Shown here: positions 52,615 to 62,393 of the stretch, in pieces
How positions within the stretch are numbered: position 1 is the first letter of the stretch
How the letters are laid out: every line of letters starts with the position of its first letter
Origin: Pseudomaricurvus albidus
Lineage (GTDB): Bacteria > Pseudomonadota > Gammaproteobacteria > Pseudomonadales > Cellvibrionaceae
Direction of reading: 5' to 3'
Assembly: GCF_018863235.1 (NCBI RefSeq)
Contig: NZ_JAHKRS010000002.1
Location: 62,001 to 126,000, forward strand
DNA: 64,000 bases
The notes under the pieces: model-generated
What the model was told of the DNA's origin: nothing
Database searches by the model: none
The model's input: the letters and a program-made list of their open reading frames with translations, nothing else
Position numbers and translations under genes: made by a program

Positions 52615-53421
52615 ATGCTGACAACGTTGATAGTGTTTGCCGCAGTGGGGATCGCGGCGGGTTTGATTGCGGGGCTGTTCGGTCTTGGCGGCGGGGTGGT
52701 GATGGTCCCGGCTATGATTTACACCTTTGGTGTGTTGGTGTTTCCTCAAGAGGTGACGGTTCATCTGGCGGTAGGTACCTCACTGGCGTGCATCGTGGTG
52801 ACGGCGACCGTGGCCAGCTGGACGCACTGGCAAAAAAAGGCTGTTGATCCGGCGCTGTTGAAGCCCCTGGTGCCGGGCGTGATTGTCGGTGCCTGGCTTG
52901 GTGGCGTGCTGGCAGCCCAGCTTGAAGGGCATGCTTTGAAGTTGGCGTTTGCGGTGTTTCTGATTTTCGTAGCCATCACCATGCTCAGAACCGTGCCAGC
53001 CGAGGGAGCCAGTTTGACCGGACGATTGAAACTGGGTTTGTCTGCAGTGGTCATCGGTGGTTTTTCATCTCTGTTTGGGGTTGGGGGTGGTTCCATGACG
53101 GTGCCCTATTTGCGCTTTTATGGTGTCATGATGTCGCGAGCCGTGGCGACCTCTGCCGCGTTGGGGCTACCAATTGCCCTGTCCGGGGCGATTTCCTATA
53201 TGGTGCAGGGCTGGGGGCGGTCGGAGCTGCCTCAGTGGTCGCTGGGTTATGTGTACTTGCCTGCATTTTTAGGGCTGGTAATCTGCAGCGCGCCGGCATC
53301 CCGTCTCGGCGCCAAACTGGCTCACCGCTTACCGGCCGAACGTCTGCAGAAAGCGTTTGCTGTCGTTCTGCTGCTGGTTGCTGCACAGCTGTTGGTCAGT
53401 GGTATGATGTCTGCCACTTAG
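52615..53421 (+). CDS. TSUP-family (TauE/SafE) sulfite exporter-like membrane protein
   Basis: 268 residues with eight likely spans. The two conserved repeats are visible: GLIAGLFGLGGGVVMVPAMIY near the start and VIGGFSSLFGVGGGSMTVPYL in the second half. The family carries sulfite, sulfoacetate or other sulfur-containing anions. No sulfur gene is adjacent, so the substrate is open. Precedes lgt by 139 bp, a neighbour arrangement known from Pseudomonas. Confidence 0.92.
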   Translation: MLTTLIVFAAVGIAAGLIAGLFGLGGGVVMVPAMIYTFGVLVFPQEVTVHLAVGTSLACIVVTATVASWTHWQKKAVDPALLKPLVPGVIVGAWLGGVLAAQLEGHALKLAFAVFLIFVAITMLRTVPAEGASLTGRLKLGLSAVVIGGFSSLFGVGGGSMTVPYLRFYGVMMSRAVATSAALGLPIALSGAISYMVQGWGRSELPQWSLGYVYLPAFLGLVICSAPASRLGAKLAHRLPAERLQKAFAVVLLLVAAQLLVSGMMSAT

Positions 53422-53560
53422 GGGGGATTTCTGGATATTGCTCTCACTGTCCGTAACCGGTAATGGTTACAGGAAGGACATTGACAGCCGGTATATTATG
53501 GCTGTGTACGCGGCTACACTCACTCGTTAAATATTGACTCACAACAAGCAAGCAGGATTT

Positions 53561-54418
53561 ATGCTGACTTACCCGGATTTTGACCCCATTGCAGTTGCCA
53601 TCGGTCCCTTTGAGGCGTTTGGAAAGACCCTGGGCCCGCTGGAAGTACACTGGTACGGCATCATGTATCTGCTGGGGTTTGCCTGTGCCTGGTTTCTGGC
53701 CATGCGCCGCACCCGCAGACCGGATTCGCCCATCCAGTCCTCCCAGATCGAGGATCTGATTGTCTATGGCGCCATGGGCGTGGTACTCGGCGGACGCTGC
53801 GGCTACGTGCTTTTCTACCACTTTGACCGCTTCCTTGACGATCCGGTCTGGCTGTTCCGGGTGTGGGAGGGCGGTATGTCATTCCACGGAGGTTTGCTCG
53901 GTGTGCTGTTGGCCATGGCTCTCTATGCTCGCAAGATTCAGGTGCCCTATTTCAGCCTGACGGATTTTATTGCTCCTCTGGTGCCACTGGGTCTGGGTTT
54001 TGGGCGTCTGGGCAATTTTATTGGGCAGGAACTGTGGGGGCGCGCTACTGATGTCTCCTGGGCCATGGTCTTCCCCAAGGATCCGTTGCAGCTGGCTCGA
54101 CACCCGTCACAGCTGTATCAGGCGGCGCTTGAGGGCCTGGTGTTGTTTGTGGTGTTGATGTGGTTTTCCGCCAAGCCCCGTCCGCGGATGGCGGTGAGTG
54201 GACTGTTTCTGCTGCTGTACGGCAGCTTCCGCTTCCTGGTGGAATTTTTCCGCGAGCCGGACAGCTTTATCGGCTTTGATGCCTTTGGCTGGATGACCCG
54301 CGGCCAGCTGCTCAGTTCGCCCATGATTGTGCTTGGCCTGTTGTTGCTGGTGCTGGCGTACCGCAGCCAGTCGACCCCTGCCAGCGAGGCGGGTGCTGCT
54401 AAAGCCAACGTTCGATAA
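53561..54418 (+). CDS. lgt: Prolipoprotein diacylglyceryl transferase
   Basis: 285 residues from ATG 53561 (AGGA three bases upstream); a TTG at 53534 would add nine residues. Seven spans. Transfers diacylglycerol to the lipobox cysteine of lipoproteins. [21 protein letters not shown], the signature [14 protein letters not shown] (usually GRxGNFINxE; here Gly for the second Asn) and [14 protein letters not shown] are visible. Followed by thyA after 23 bp, a common bacterial pair. Confidence 0.95.
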   Translation: MLTYPDFDPIAVAIGPFEAFGKTLGPLEVHWYGIMYLLGFACAWFLAMRRTRRPDSPIQSSQIEDLIVYGAMGVVLGGRCGYVLFYHFDRFLDDPVWLFRVWEGGMSFHGGLLGVLLAMALYARKIQVPYFSLTDFIAPLVPLGLGFGRLGNFIGQELWGRATDVSWAMVFPKDPLQLARHPSQLYQAALEGLVLFVVLMWFSAKPRPRMAVSGLFLLLYGSFRFLVEFFREPDSFIGFDAFGWMTRGQLLSSPMIVLGLLLLVLAYRSQSTPASEAGAAKANVR

Positions 54419-54441
54419 CACAGGATTACAGAGAGAAGGTT

Positions 54442-55293
54442 ATGAAACAGTACCTGGATTTGTGCCGACGCATTATTCAAGAGGGCCACTGGGTTGAAAA
54501 CGAGCGTACCGGCAAGCGCTGTCTCACCGTCATCAATGCGGATATGACCCATGATGTCGGCAGCAATCAATTCCCGCTGGTGACGACTCGCAAAAGTTAC
54601 TGGAAAGCGGCTATCGCCGAATTGTTGGGCTATTTGCGCGGCTATGACAACGCGGCAGATTTTCGCCAGCTCGGTTGTAAAACCTGGGACGCCAACGCCA
54701 ACGAAAATGAGGCCTGGCTGAACAATCCCCACCGTCGGGGTGAGGACGATATGGGACGCGTCTACGGTGTGCAGGGGCGGCGCTGGCAAAAGCCGGACGG
54801 CGGGCATGTGGACCAGCTGCGCAAGCTGATCGATGACCTGTCCCGCGGAATTGATGATCGCGGTGAGATTTTGTCCTTCTACAATCCCGGTGAATTCCAT
54901 ATGGGGTGTCTGCGTCCGTGCATGCACACTCACAACTTCTCCCTGCTGGGCGATACGCTGCATCTGACTTCATACCAGCGTTCCTGCGATGTACCACTGG
55001 GGCTCAACTTCAATCAGATTCAGGTATTTACCCTGCTCAAGCTGGTGGCCCAAATGACCGGTCACAAGCCCGGCATGGCCTATCACAAGATTGTGAATGC
55101 TCACATTTATGAGGATCAGCTTGAGTTGATGCGCGATGTTCAGTTGAAGCGTGAACCCTTTGCGCCACCTCAGTTGCATATCAACCCGGACATCAAATCC
55201 CTCGAGGATCTGGAAACCTGGGTGACCCTGGCGGATTTTGAAGTGACCGGTTACCAGTACCACGAGCCGATCGCCTATCCGTTTTCGGTGTAG
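54442..55293 (+). CDS. thyA: Thymidylate synthase
   Basis: 283 residues, the longer form seen in Vibrio-like bacteria rather than the 264-residue E. coli form. Makes dTMP from dUMP with methylene-tetrahydrofolate. The catalytic cysteine lies in [15 protein letters not shown], and [18 protein letters not shown] and [13 protein letters not shown] are the dUMP and folate contacts. AGAGAGAAGG ribosome site. Belongs to the lgt-thyA-folA set. Confidence 0.96.
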   Translation: MKQYLDLCRRIIQEGHWVENERTGKRCLTVINADMTHDVGSNQFPLVTTRKSYWKAAIAELLGYLRGYDNAADFRQLGCKTWDANANENEAWLNNPHRRGEDDMGRVYGVQGRRWQKPDGGHVDQLRKLIDDLSRGIDDRGEILSFYNPGEFHMGCLRPCMHTHNFSLLGDTLHLTSYQRSCDVPLGLNFNQIQVFTLLKLVAQMTGHKPGMAYHKIVNAHIYEDQLELMRDVQLKREPFAPPQLHINPDIKSLEDLETWVTLADFEVTGYQYHEPIAYPFSV

Positions 55294-55432
55294 CGGTTTT
55301 CAATTACTTCTTCTATATATCATTTCACTCCTGCGGGGTGCACATGTCTTGCTCCGCAGGCTTCTGGTTGCGGACTGTGTCTTTCACAGGCCGGTGACCT
55401 AAAAGAAGCAGCCTTAAAAAACAGGAAACTTC

Positions 55433-55948
55433 ATGACGGATGCACAACCCCGACCCCGGCTCGCACTGATTGTGGCGCAGGCCGAAAATCGTGTGATAGG
55501 CCTCAATAACGAAATGCCCTGGCATTTGCCCGAAGATTTGCAATATTTCAAACGGGTGACGCTGGGCAAGCCCATCATCATGGGGCGCAAAACCTTCGAA
55601 TCCATAGGTCGTCCATTGCCCGGTAGAACTAATATCGTGATTACGCGTCAAACAGATTGGCGTGCGGATGGGGCTCAAGTCGTCGACAGTCTGGACGCTG
55701 CGATTGAGCGCGCTGCTCAGGAGTCGCCTGAAGAAATCATGGTTATCGGCGGTGCTCAGATTTATGAGGCCAGCTTACCGCTGGTGGATCGGGTGTATCT
55801 CACTCAGATTCATCAAAGCTTTGAGGGCGATGCTTTTTTTCCGGAGTTAGGTGACGCTTGGTATGTCAAAAACTGTGAAGCTGGTCTGTCCGGGAACAGC
55901 GGACTTTCCTACTCTTTTTTGACGTTGGAGCGTGTTACCAATCGTTAA
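55433..55948 (+). CDS. folA: Dihydrofolate reductase
   Basis: 171 residues. Reduces dihydrofolate formed by thymidylate synthase just upstream. ALIVAQAENRVIGLNNEMPWHLPEDLQYFK contains the folate-site Trp and acid, GKPIIMGRKTFESIGRPLPGR the NADPH site, and EEIMVIGGAQIYE the second dinucleotide loop. AGGAAA precedes the ATG. The 300 bp after it hold no gene I can support but must contain the promoter of the TonB operon. Confidence 0.95.
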   Translation: MTDAQPRPRLALIVAQAENRVIGLNNEMPWHLPEDLQYFKRVTLGKPIIMGRKTFESIGRPLPGRTNIVITRQTDWRADGAQVVDSLDAAIERAAQESPEEIMVIGGAQIYEASLPLVDRVYLTQIHQSFEGDAFFPELGDAWYVKNCEAGLSGNSGLSYSFLTLERVTNR

Positions 55949-56249
55949 CTTTATCAGTGCGATAAAAAATAGTTTGCTAATGTAAGTGTTTACTTCGGCT
56001 TCTGCCATTGTTTATGCACGCTATTGGGGAGTGATGTTACCCATTGCCCCTTGTTAAAAAAACGATGTGTTACTTTTTGTGATACTAATTTACTCATAGG
56101 GCACCTGACATGGATTAACCATTGAATGTTTATGGCCGCTGTTATTAAATGGCCAGCTTCAAATTATTGCCTGTGGCAGTAAATAATGAAAAAGAGCGGC
56201 CTAACCGGTCGCAAATGAGTTGATTGTACGCACCCACACTGGGGGATTT

Positions 56250-57035
56250 ATGAAGAAGCAGCGATTAAAAGCCGTGGCGCTGTCCACCGTGCTTTCTGCT
56301 GGCGCGCTGATTGGCAGCGTCGCTCAAGCGGACCAAACGTTGAATTCCATTCTGCAAGTCGGTGAGCAGAAAGTTAAACTTGCTCAAACCTCTCAGCAAA
56401 AGATCGACAAGATCGCTGAGCAAACTTCCAGCCTGCTGAATGATTTCAAAGTCGTAAACAAACAAATCGAAGGTTTGCGCGTTTACAACGCCCAGCTGGA
56501 AAAGCAGATTGCCAACCAGTTGGAAGTTATTGCTCAGTTGGATGAGTCCATCGATAACGTTACCGTCATGGAGCGTCAGGTTCAGCCTCTGATTCTGAAA
56601 ATGCTCGACGGTCTGGAGCAGTTTGTTGCTCTGGATGTTCCTTTCCACAAAGAAGAGCGCGAAGAGCGTTTGGAAATGCTGCGTAACAACCAGGAGCGCG
56701 CGGATATCTCGGTTTCCGAGAAGTTCCGTCAGGTTCTGGAAGCTTACAAAATTGAATCTGAGTACGGTCGCAAGATCGATACTTACGAAGATACTCTGCA
56801 GGTAGATGGTCAAGAGCGTGAAGTTAACATTCTGCGCGTAGGCCGTGTTGCCCTGATGTATCAAACCAAGGATACCGAATTGTCCGGTGCCTGGGATCAG
56901 CGTCAGAAAGCCTGGGTCGAGCTGGACTCTGGTGAGTACCGCAGTGCCATCCTGAAAGGGATTCGCATTGCTAAGAAGCAAGCTTCTATCGACGTTCTGA
57001 AACTGCCAGTGTTGGCTCCGGAGGCAGCGCAATGA
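56250..57035 (+). CDS. DUF3450 periplasmic coiled-coil protein of the TonB2-type operon
   Basis: 261 residues from ATG 56250, with GGGGGA upstream (an ATG at 56220 would add ten residues). Signal peptide MKKQRLKAVALSTVLSAGALIGSVAQA, then a long helical coiled coil (about 35-125) and a C-terminal domain with RVGRVALMYQTKDTELSG. The family always accompanies ExbB/ExbD/TonB genes of the TonB2 type in marine gammaproteobacteria. Periplasmic role in coupling is supposed. First gene of the operon; overlaps the next by four bases (57032-57035). Confidence 0.88.
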   Translation: MKKQRLKAVALSTVLSAGALIGSVAQADQTLNSILQVGEQKVKLAQTSQQKIDKIAEQTSSLLNDFKVVNKQIEGLRVYNAQLEKQIANQLEVIAQLDESIDNVTVMERQVQPLILKMLDGLEQFVALDVPFHKEEREERLEMLRNNQERADISVSEKFRQVLEAYKIESEYGRKIDTYEDTLQVDGQEREVNILRVGRVALMYQTKDTELSGAWDQRQKAWVELDSGEYRSAILKGIRIAKKQASIDVLKLPVLAPEAAQ

Positions 57036-58408
57036 AAATGAATTTTGCTAAAAGCTGCCTGGTAGCGGCAGTTGCCGGTTTGTTAGGTTCCGGCGTTGTA
57101 ATGGCACAGGAAGAAAAGGCTCAGTCTCTGGACCAGCTGCTGAACATGGTTCAGAAAAGCAAGGTTTCCGAGTCTGCCGAGCATCGCAAGCGCGAAGCTG
57201 AGTTCCGTCGTCAGAAGGCCAACCAGCAAGAGCTGCTGAATCAGGCCAAGCAAACCAAGGCGAACGAAGAAAAACGTTCTGAAGTCCTGGAAGAGAAATA
57301 CGCACAGCAAGAACTGGACGTTTCTGCCAAGCGTGCCCAGCTGCAAGATCGTTTGGGTTCTCTGAAAGAGCTGTTTGGTCACCTGACTTCAACCGCTGGT
57401 GATCTGCGTACTACTCTGAGTACTTCTATCGTTTCTGCTCAATACCCTGGTCGCGCAGCGTTCCTGGATACACTGATCGAAAAAATGAACAGTGCTACCC
57501 AGCTGCCAACCATCGAAGAGATCGAGCGTCTGTGGTACGAAATTCAGCGTGAGACAATCGAAGACGGTAAAGTTGTTAAGTTCAGCGGTACTGTAATCAA
57601 GCCTGACGGTGAGCAAGCGACTCAGGATGTTGTTCGTATTGGTAACTTCCAGTTGCTGTCTGACGGTCAATACCTCGAGTACTCTCCGAAGAGCGAAAGC
57701 ATGGCTGAGCTGACTCGTCAGCCTTCTGGTCTGGCTGCCGGTGCCATGGCTCTGCAGAACTCTACCGACGGTTTCACCCGTGTGGGTATCGACCCAACTG
57801 GTCCTACCGGTGGTTCTTACCTTGCTGCTCTGATCAACAGCCCTTCACTGGTTGAGCGCTGGCATCAAGGTGGCCTCGTAGGCTACATCATCTCTGCAGT
57901 TGGTGTGTTCGCAATGTTGTTGGCTATCTGGCGCTTCATCGTGCTGGCCGGTATCAGCAGCAAAGTAAACGCCCAGTTGAAATCAACTTCTGCCAATACC
58001 AATAACCCACTGGGTCGCGTATTGAAAGTCGCTGAAGATAACAAAGGTCTGGACGGTGAGTCTCTGGAACTGAAACTGGAAGAGGCTACTCTGAAAGAGC
58101 GTCCAGCGATCGAATCCGGTCTGAACCTGCTGAAAATCATCTCTATGGTAGCCCCTCTGCTGGGTCTGCTGGGTACCGTAACCGGTATGATCATCACCTT
58201 CCAGGCGATTACGATCTTCGGTGCGGGTGATCCAAAAGCCATGGCGGGTGGTATCTCCGGTGCACTGGTAACCACAGTTCTGGGTCTGGTAGTTGCAATC
58301 CCGACTGTACTGATGCACACCTTAGTTAACGGCCGTGCCAAGCGTGTTCTCCATATTCTGGACGAGCAGAGCGCTGGTATCATCGCTGAAAACGCGGAAC
58401 GTAAGTAG
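57032..58408 (+). CDS. Long ExbB-like protein with periplasmic N-terminus (TtpC type)
   Basis: 458 residues. A cleaved or anchoring signal (about 1-25) and about 220 residues of periplasmic coiled coil (RKREAEFRRQKANQQELLNQ) precede the MotA/TolQ/ExbB channel (from about 285, LVGYIISAVGVFAMLLAIWRF; later PLLGLLGTVTGMIITFQAITIFG and GISGALVTTVLGLVVAIPTV). This matches TtpC, needed for TonB2-dependent transport in Vibrio. Translationally coupled to the DUF3450 gene. Confidence 0.9.
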   Translation: MKMNFAKSCLVAAVAGLLGSGVVMAQEEKAQSLDQLLNMVQKSKVSESAEHRKREAEFRRQKANQQELLNQAKQTKANEEKRSEVLEEKYAQQELDVSAKRAQLQDRLGSLKELFGHLTSTAGDLRTTLSTSIVSAQYPGRAAFLDTLIEKMNSATQLPTIEEIERLWYEIQRETIEDGKVVKFSGTVIKPDGEQATQDVVRIGNFQLLSDGQYLEYSPKSESMAELTRQPSGLAAGAMALQNSTDGFTRVGIDPTGPTGGSYLAALINSPSLVERWHQGGLVGYIISAVGVFAMLLAIWRFIVLAGISSKVNAQLKSTSANTNNPLGRVLKVAEDNKGLDGESLELKLEEATLKERPAIESGLNLLKIISMVAPLLGLLGTVTGMIITFQAITIFGAGDPKAMAGGISGALVTTVLGLVVAIPTVLMHTLVNGRAKRVLHILDEQSAGIIAENAERK

Positions 58409-58418
58409 GAGATAGCGC

Positions 58419-58946
58419 ATGTTGGCATTGATGGACGCACTAGCAGCCATTAAGGCCTTTGTGGCTCAGGGCGGTGATGTATTGTTGTTGATCGCCGCAC
58501 TGACCTTCGTCATGTGGACTCTGATTTTTGAACGTGTGTGGTATTTCCACGGAGCCTTGAAGAAAGATGTTCAGGGCGCCCTGGACACCTGGGAAGCGCG
58601 CTCCGAGCGCAAATCCTGGAATGCCCACCAAGTTCGTTATGCACTGATTTCCCGCGTATCTGAAAAGGTAAACGTGAACATGGATATGGTTGCCACTCTG
58701 GTGGCACTGGCACCCCTTCTGGGGCTGCTGGGTACCGTAACCGGTATGATTGAAGTGTTTAACGTACTGGCTGTAACTGGTGGTGGTGATGCTAAATCCA
58801 TGGCTGGTGGTGTATCCAAAGCAACAATCCCGACTATGGCGGGTATGGTTGCTGCACTATCAGGCGTATTTGGTAACACTTACATTACCCGTACTGCAGA
58901 GCGTGAAAATCAGCTGCTTGAAGACCACTTGACGATGGACCATTAA
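58419..58946 (+). CDS. exbB: ExbB2-type proton channel protein
   Basis: 175 residues, the short ExbB. Three spans; LAPLLGLLGTVTGMIEVFNV and GGVSKATIPTMAGMVAALSG are the channel-lining helices. TAGGAGATAGC ribosome site. With ExbD it turns the proton gradient into movement of TonB in the inner membrane. Ten bases after the long ExbB gene. Confidence 0.93.
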   Translation: MLALMDALAAIKAFVAQGGDVLLLIAALTFVMWTLIFERVWYFHGALKKDVQGALDTWEARSERKSWNAHQVRYALISRVSEKVNVNMDMVATLVALAPLLGLLGTVTGMIEVFNVLAVTGGGDAKSMAGGVSKATIPTMAGMVAALSGVFGNTYITRTAERENQLLEDHLTMDH

Positions 58947-58989
58947 GGCTTGAAGTTAAAAGCATTAACCGGTTACTAAGAGAGTTATC

Positions 58990-59394
58990 ATGGGCAGAAG
59001 AAATAAGGCAGCTGAAGAAGAAGCACAAGCCATCGACTTAACGCCGATGCTCGACGTGGTTTTTATCATGTTGATCTTCTTCATCGTTACCGCTTCTTTT
59101 ATTAAGGAAGCCGGCATTGAAATTGATCGCCCTGAGGCGACAACCGCGATGCTGAAAAAGAATGCCAACATTCTTATCGCTGTCAGCTCTAGTAATGAAG
59201 TCTGGATCGACAAATCCCGTGTAGATATTCGTTCTGTCAAAGGCAGTATCGAGCGTCTGCACGCGGAGAACCCAAAAGGTGCTGTCGTAATCCAGGCGGA
59301 CGATGATTCCAATATCGAGACCCTGACCAAAGTCGCGGAAGCGGCTCGTGAGGCAGGTGTATTGGATGTTTCTGTATCTACTGAGAAGAAATAG
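58990..59394 (+). CDS. exbD: ExbD2-type proton-channel partner
   Basis: 134 residues. After a short basic cytoplasmic tail, IDLTPMLDVVFIMLIFFIVTASF contains the single span with the proton-carrying aspartate (LDVVF). The C-terminal periplasmic domain (VVIQADDDSNIETLTKVAEAAREAG) is normal. AAGAGAG ribosome site; next gene 6 bp later. Confidence 0.94.
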   Translation: MGRRNKAAEEEAQAIDLTPMLDVVFIMLIFFIVTASFIKEAGIEIDRPEATTAMLKKNANILIAVSSSNEVWIDKSRVDIRSVKGSIERLHAENPKGAVVIQADDDSNIETLTKVAEAAREAGVLDVSVSTEKK

Positions 59395-59400
59395 AGCGCT

Positions 59401-60009
59401 ATGAATGTTGCAAGATTACTATTGGCAGGGTTGCTGGCGGCAGCCACAACCTTCGGCCTGCTGTTTTTGATGCATGCATTGATTGAAGCTAACAATAAGC
59501 CACCCGAAGCCGGGGAAGAGCGTAAAGTAGCGGATATTCTGATGCCTGAGCGTCAAATCGAAACGCAGTACGAGACCGAGAAACCGGAGAAACCGGAAGA
59601 CCCGGAAGAGCCACCACCCGATATGCCAGAGCCCGATTTTGACCAACCTGAGGTCAGTCCCGATGCTTTGAATATGTCGGCTCCACGAGTTAAGCCAAAC
59701 CTGAACGTTAAAGGTGTAGGCGGCTTTGGATCAGATGGTGAGTATCTACCAATTGTGAAGGTTCAGCCGAACTATCCACGCCGGGCTTTATCACGGGGTA
59801 TCGAAGGTTATGTAATTGTTGAGTTCACTGTAACGGCAAACGGTTCTGTAAGAGATCCTGTCGTTGTGGAAGCTGATCCGCCAAATATCTTCGACAGTGC
59901 AGCTATGAAAGCGGCGTTGAAGTTTAAGTACAAGCCTCGTGTTATTGATGGCGAAGCGGTAGAAGTTCCAGGCGTACGCAACAAAATTACCTTTGCTATT
60001 GCCAAGTAA
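59401..60009 (+). CDS. tonB: TonB-family energy transducer
   Basis: 202 residues. N-terminal anchor (LLLAGLLAAATTFGLLFLMHAL), a Glu/Pro-rich spacer (EKPEKPEDPEEPPPDMPEP), and a C-terminal TonB domain with PNYPRRALSRGIEGYVIVEF and AALKFKYKPRVI. Delivers energy to outer-membrane receptors for siderophores, haem, vitamin B12 or sugars. The short spacer and operon make it TonB2-like. Ends 15 bp before the next gene. Confidence 0.93.
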   Translation: MNVARLLLAGLLAAATTFGLLFLMHALIEANNKPPEAGEERKVADILMPERQIETQYETEKPEKPEDPEEPPPDMPEPDFDQPEVSPDALNMSAPRVKPNLNVKGVGGFGSDGEYLPIVKVQPNYPRRALSRGIEGYVIVEFTVTANGSVRDPVVVEADPPNIFDSAAMKAALKFKYKPRVIDGEAVEVPGVRNKITFAIAK

Positions 60010-60024
60010 ACAATGGGAAAGACT

Positions 60025-61365
60025 ATGAAGATGACGGCTAAGGTTTTGAAGCTCGTCAGACAATCTCTGCTGGTGGCGCCGATGGCATTGGCGCCCGCAG
60101 CCTCGAGTGTTGTACTGCAATCCCTGGGGATGAACGCACTGCCGTCAGGTAGCGTGTTCGCTCAGGAAGGCGAGGAAAAGCCTCAATACAAGACGAAAAA
60201 ATCATACTCATTGCGTCAGCCCGTATTTAAAGACTTCGCAAAGGTTCAGGAAAAGACCGATGCGAATGACTGGAAAGGGGCTCTTGTTGTCCTGAAGGAT
60301 CTTGAGGCAAAGAGCGGTAAGTACACCAGTTTTGAAAAAGCTAACCTGTGGAACTACTACGGTTGGGTTTACTATTCTCTGGAAAATTACCCGCAGTCTA
60401 TCCGTTATTACGAAAAAGTACTGGCGGAACCCGAGCTGAGTGATGCTCTGCAGTTGGGTACCTTATATACCTTGGCACAGCTGAAATTTGTGCAAGAGGA
60501 TTATCGCGGTGCCGTTAATCTGTTGCAAAAATGGATGAAACTGCAGCCTATCGTCGGTGCGGATGCTTACGTATTGCTGGCGCAGGGTTATTATCAGCTT
60601 GACGATATGAAGTCAGCGCTGAAAAATATCAACACTGCTGTCAGTGATTATGAAGGCAAGGGTAAAGTGCCTAAAGAAAACTGGTACACCCTGCAGCGTG
60701 CGATTTACTACGATCAAGGTAACAACAAGAAAGTTATCGAGATCCTGCAAAAGCTCGTTCGCCATTATCCGAAGGCCACCTACTGGAAGCAGCTTTCCGG
60801 TATGTACGGTCAGGTTGAGCAAGAGAAAAATCAACTTTACGCACTGGATGTTGCCTACCTGATGGGTGCTCTGGACAAAGAAAAAGAGTTGATGAATCTG
60901 GCTTACCTGAACATGGGTCAGGATGTGCCGAACAAGGCGGCTCGCATCATTGAAAAAGGCATGAAAGAAGGCAAGATCGAGAAGACTTCCAAAAATCTGG
61001 AAGTGTTGGCGACCGCCTTGCGCCTTGGACAGGATGTGAAAGAGTCGATTCCAGTGATGGAGCAGGCTGCTCAAAAGTCTGACAAAGGTGATTTGTACGC
61101 TCGCCTGGCCGGTATTTACCTGGACAGCGATCAAAACAAAAAAGCTTTGGAAGCTGGCTCTAAAGCTTACAAGCGTGGCAGTATCAAACGCCCTGATCAG
61201 TTGCAAATCGTTATGGGAATGGCCAATGCCAACCTGAAACGTTACGACGCGGCAATCAAAGAGTTTGAAAAAGCGGCGAAAGATAAGCGCAGTAAGAAAT
61301 TTGCGGTTCAGTGGATCGAGTTCTGTAAGAACGAGAAGAAGCGTGAAGAGTCGCTGAAAATCTAA
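60025..61365 (+). CDS. Tetratricopeptide-repeat protein of the TonB2-type operon
   Basis: 446 residues from ATG 60025, preceded by GGGAAAG; the ATG at 60013 is also possible. Signal-like N-terminus (QSLLVAPMALAPAAS) followed by several TPR-like helical pairs (NLWNYYGWVYYSLENYPQSIRYYEKV, ALQLGTLYTLAQLKFVQEDYRGAVNL, LQIVMGMANANLKRYDAAIKEFEKA). Likely periplasmic scaffold for the TonB complex, as in related Vibrio and Shewanella loci. Last gene; a strong terminator follows. Confidence 0.87.
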   Translation: MKMTAKVLKLVRQSLLVAPMALAPAASSVVLQSLGMNALPSGSVFAQEGEEKPQYKTKKSYSLRQPVFKDFAKVQEKTDANDWKGALVVLKDLEAKSGKYTSFEKANLWNYYGWVYYSLENYPQSIRYYEKVLAEPELSDALQLGTLYTLAQLKFVQEDYRGAVNLLQKWMKLQPIVGADAYVLLAQGYYQLDDMKSALKNINTAVSDYEGKGKVPKENWYTLQRAIYYDQGNNKKVIEILQKLVRHYPKATYWKQLSGMYGQVEQEKNQLYALDVAYLMGALDKEKELMNLAYLNMGQDVPNKAARIIEKGMKEGKIEKTSKNLEVLATALRLGQDVKESIPVMEQAAQKSDKGDLYARLAGIYLDSDQNKKALEAGSKAYKRGSIKRPDQLQIVMGMANANLKRYDAAIKEFEKAAKDKRSKKFAVQWIEFCKNEKKREESLKI

Positions 61366-61370
61366 AGATA

Positions 61371-61404
61371 AACACCCATTTATGTAATCCATAAATGGGT
61401 GTTT
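61371..61404 (+). terminator. Terminator of the TonB operon
   Basis: AACACCCATTTATG and CATAAATGGGTGTT (14-bp perfect stem, five-base loop), then TT. The stem alone is strong; the T-run is short. Confidence 0.8.
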
Positions 61405-61526
61405 TGATGTGGCTCACAAGGCCACATCATTCTCCTTCCATTTTTCACCGTCCGGTGATGTTTTCCTCGATTTGATTATTCTGTTGGTGCTTTACCTGTC
61501 TCGTGTAGAGTGGCTGACTTCTCGTT

Positions 61527-62234
61527 TTAGCTGTCGGATGCTTCACTTAGTGCGTCCTGATCCAGCAGTATCACCTTGCGATAACCCACATCAATCAAGC
61601 CGGCGGCCTGCCAGCGCTTAAGGGCTTTGTTAACGTGCTGTCGGCTGACGCCCAGAGTTGCAGCGAGCTCATCTTGCGACACGTCGATCTCGCATTGGGC
61701 TGATTGTGTTCGGGATTGATTTTTGGCCATAAATAGCAATCGCTTCGCCAATTGTTGAGGCAGTTCCAGGCTGGTTGAATCCTGATGGATGTTCACCAAT
61801 GACCTGAGTCGATGAGAGAGAAATTGCAGCATGCTGCTTATGATGGCGGGATGCTCGCGACACAAAACGTTGTATTGCTTGCGGTTGAGAACCGCCAGGG
61901 TGCAGTCGGTGCTGGCCGTGGCAATGTTTTGCCGGGGAAGTTCATCGACAAAGCTTAGCTCACCAAATGTGCAGCCTCGCGGCATGGTGCTGATGGCGAT
62001 GTCTTTGCCTGACAGAGCCGAGTTGCTGAGACGAACATTGCCCTGTATTACCGTATAAATTTCATTGGTGGGCGAGTGGTGGGAATAGATGGTGTCATGG
62101 CGTCTAAAATTTTGAATTTCCATCGCACCAATAACTTCCGGTTGCAGTTCTTCGGGTAGGTAATAAACCCATTGTTCAGACGAGTGGATTGGGTAGTCGG
62201 AAATTTTGTCGGGCAAAGCTGAAAATCTGGTCAT
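61527..62234 (-). CDS. Crp/Fnr-family transcriptional regulator
   Basis: 235 residues. A cyclic-nucleotide-binding fold covers about 35-150, with GELSFVDELPRQNIATA at the phosphate cassette (Arg-Gln in place of the Arg-Ser that binds cAMP in Crp). The C-terminal winged helix ends in SQDELAATLGVSRQHVNKAL. No Fnr-type cysteine cluster at the N-terminus. Binding of cAMP, another nucleotide, or none is undecided. Minus strand, between the TonB operon and ilvD. Confidence 0.9.
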   Translation of the reverse strand: MTRFSALPDKISDYPIHSSEQWVYYLPEELQPEVIGAMEIQNFRRHDTIYSHHSPTNEIYTVIQGNVRLSNSALSGKDIAISTMPRGCTFGELSFVDELPRQNIATASTDCTLAVLNRKQYNVLCREHPAIISSMLQFLSHRLRSLVNIHQDSTSLELPQQLAKRLLFMAKNQSRTQSAQCEIDVSQDELAATLGVSRQHVNKALKRWQAAGLIDVGYRKVILLDQDALSEASDS

Positions 62235-62393
62235 GGAGTCGAGTGATCACCTTGTGAAATCCCAGAATAATCTGACCGGGACTGTAAACCCAGTCTAGCT
62301 GTGTTATTTATTGTTATTTGTAAGTGGCGCAAGTCGTACCCGGCTGTGAAGGATCCGGGTACGGCTTACGGTGTCTGACAGCTATTCGAAAAA

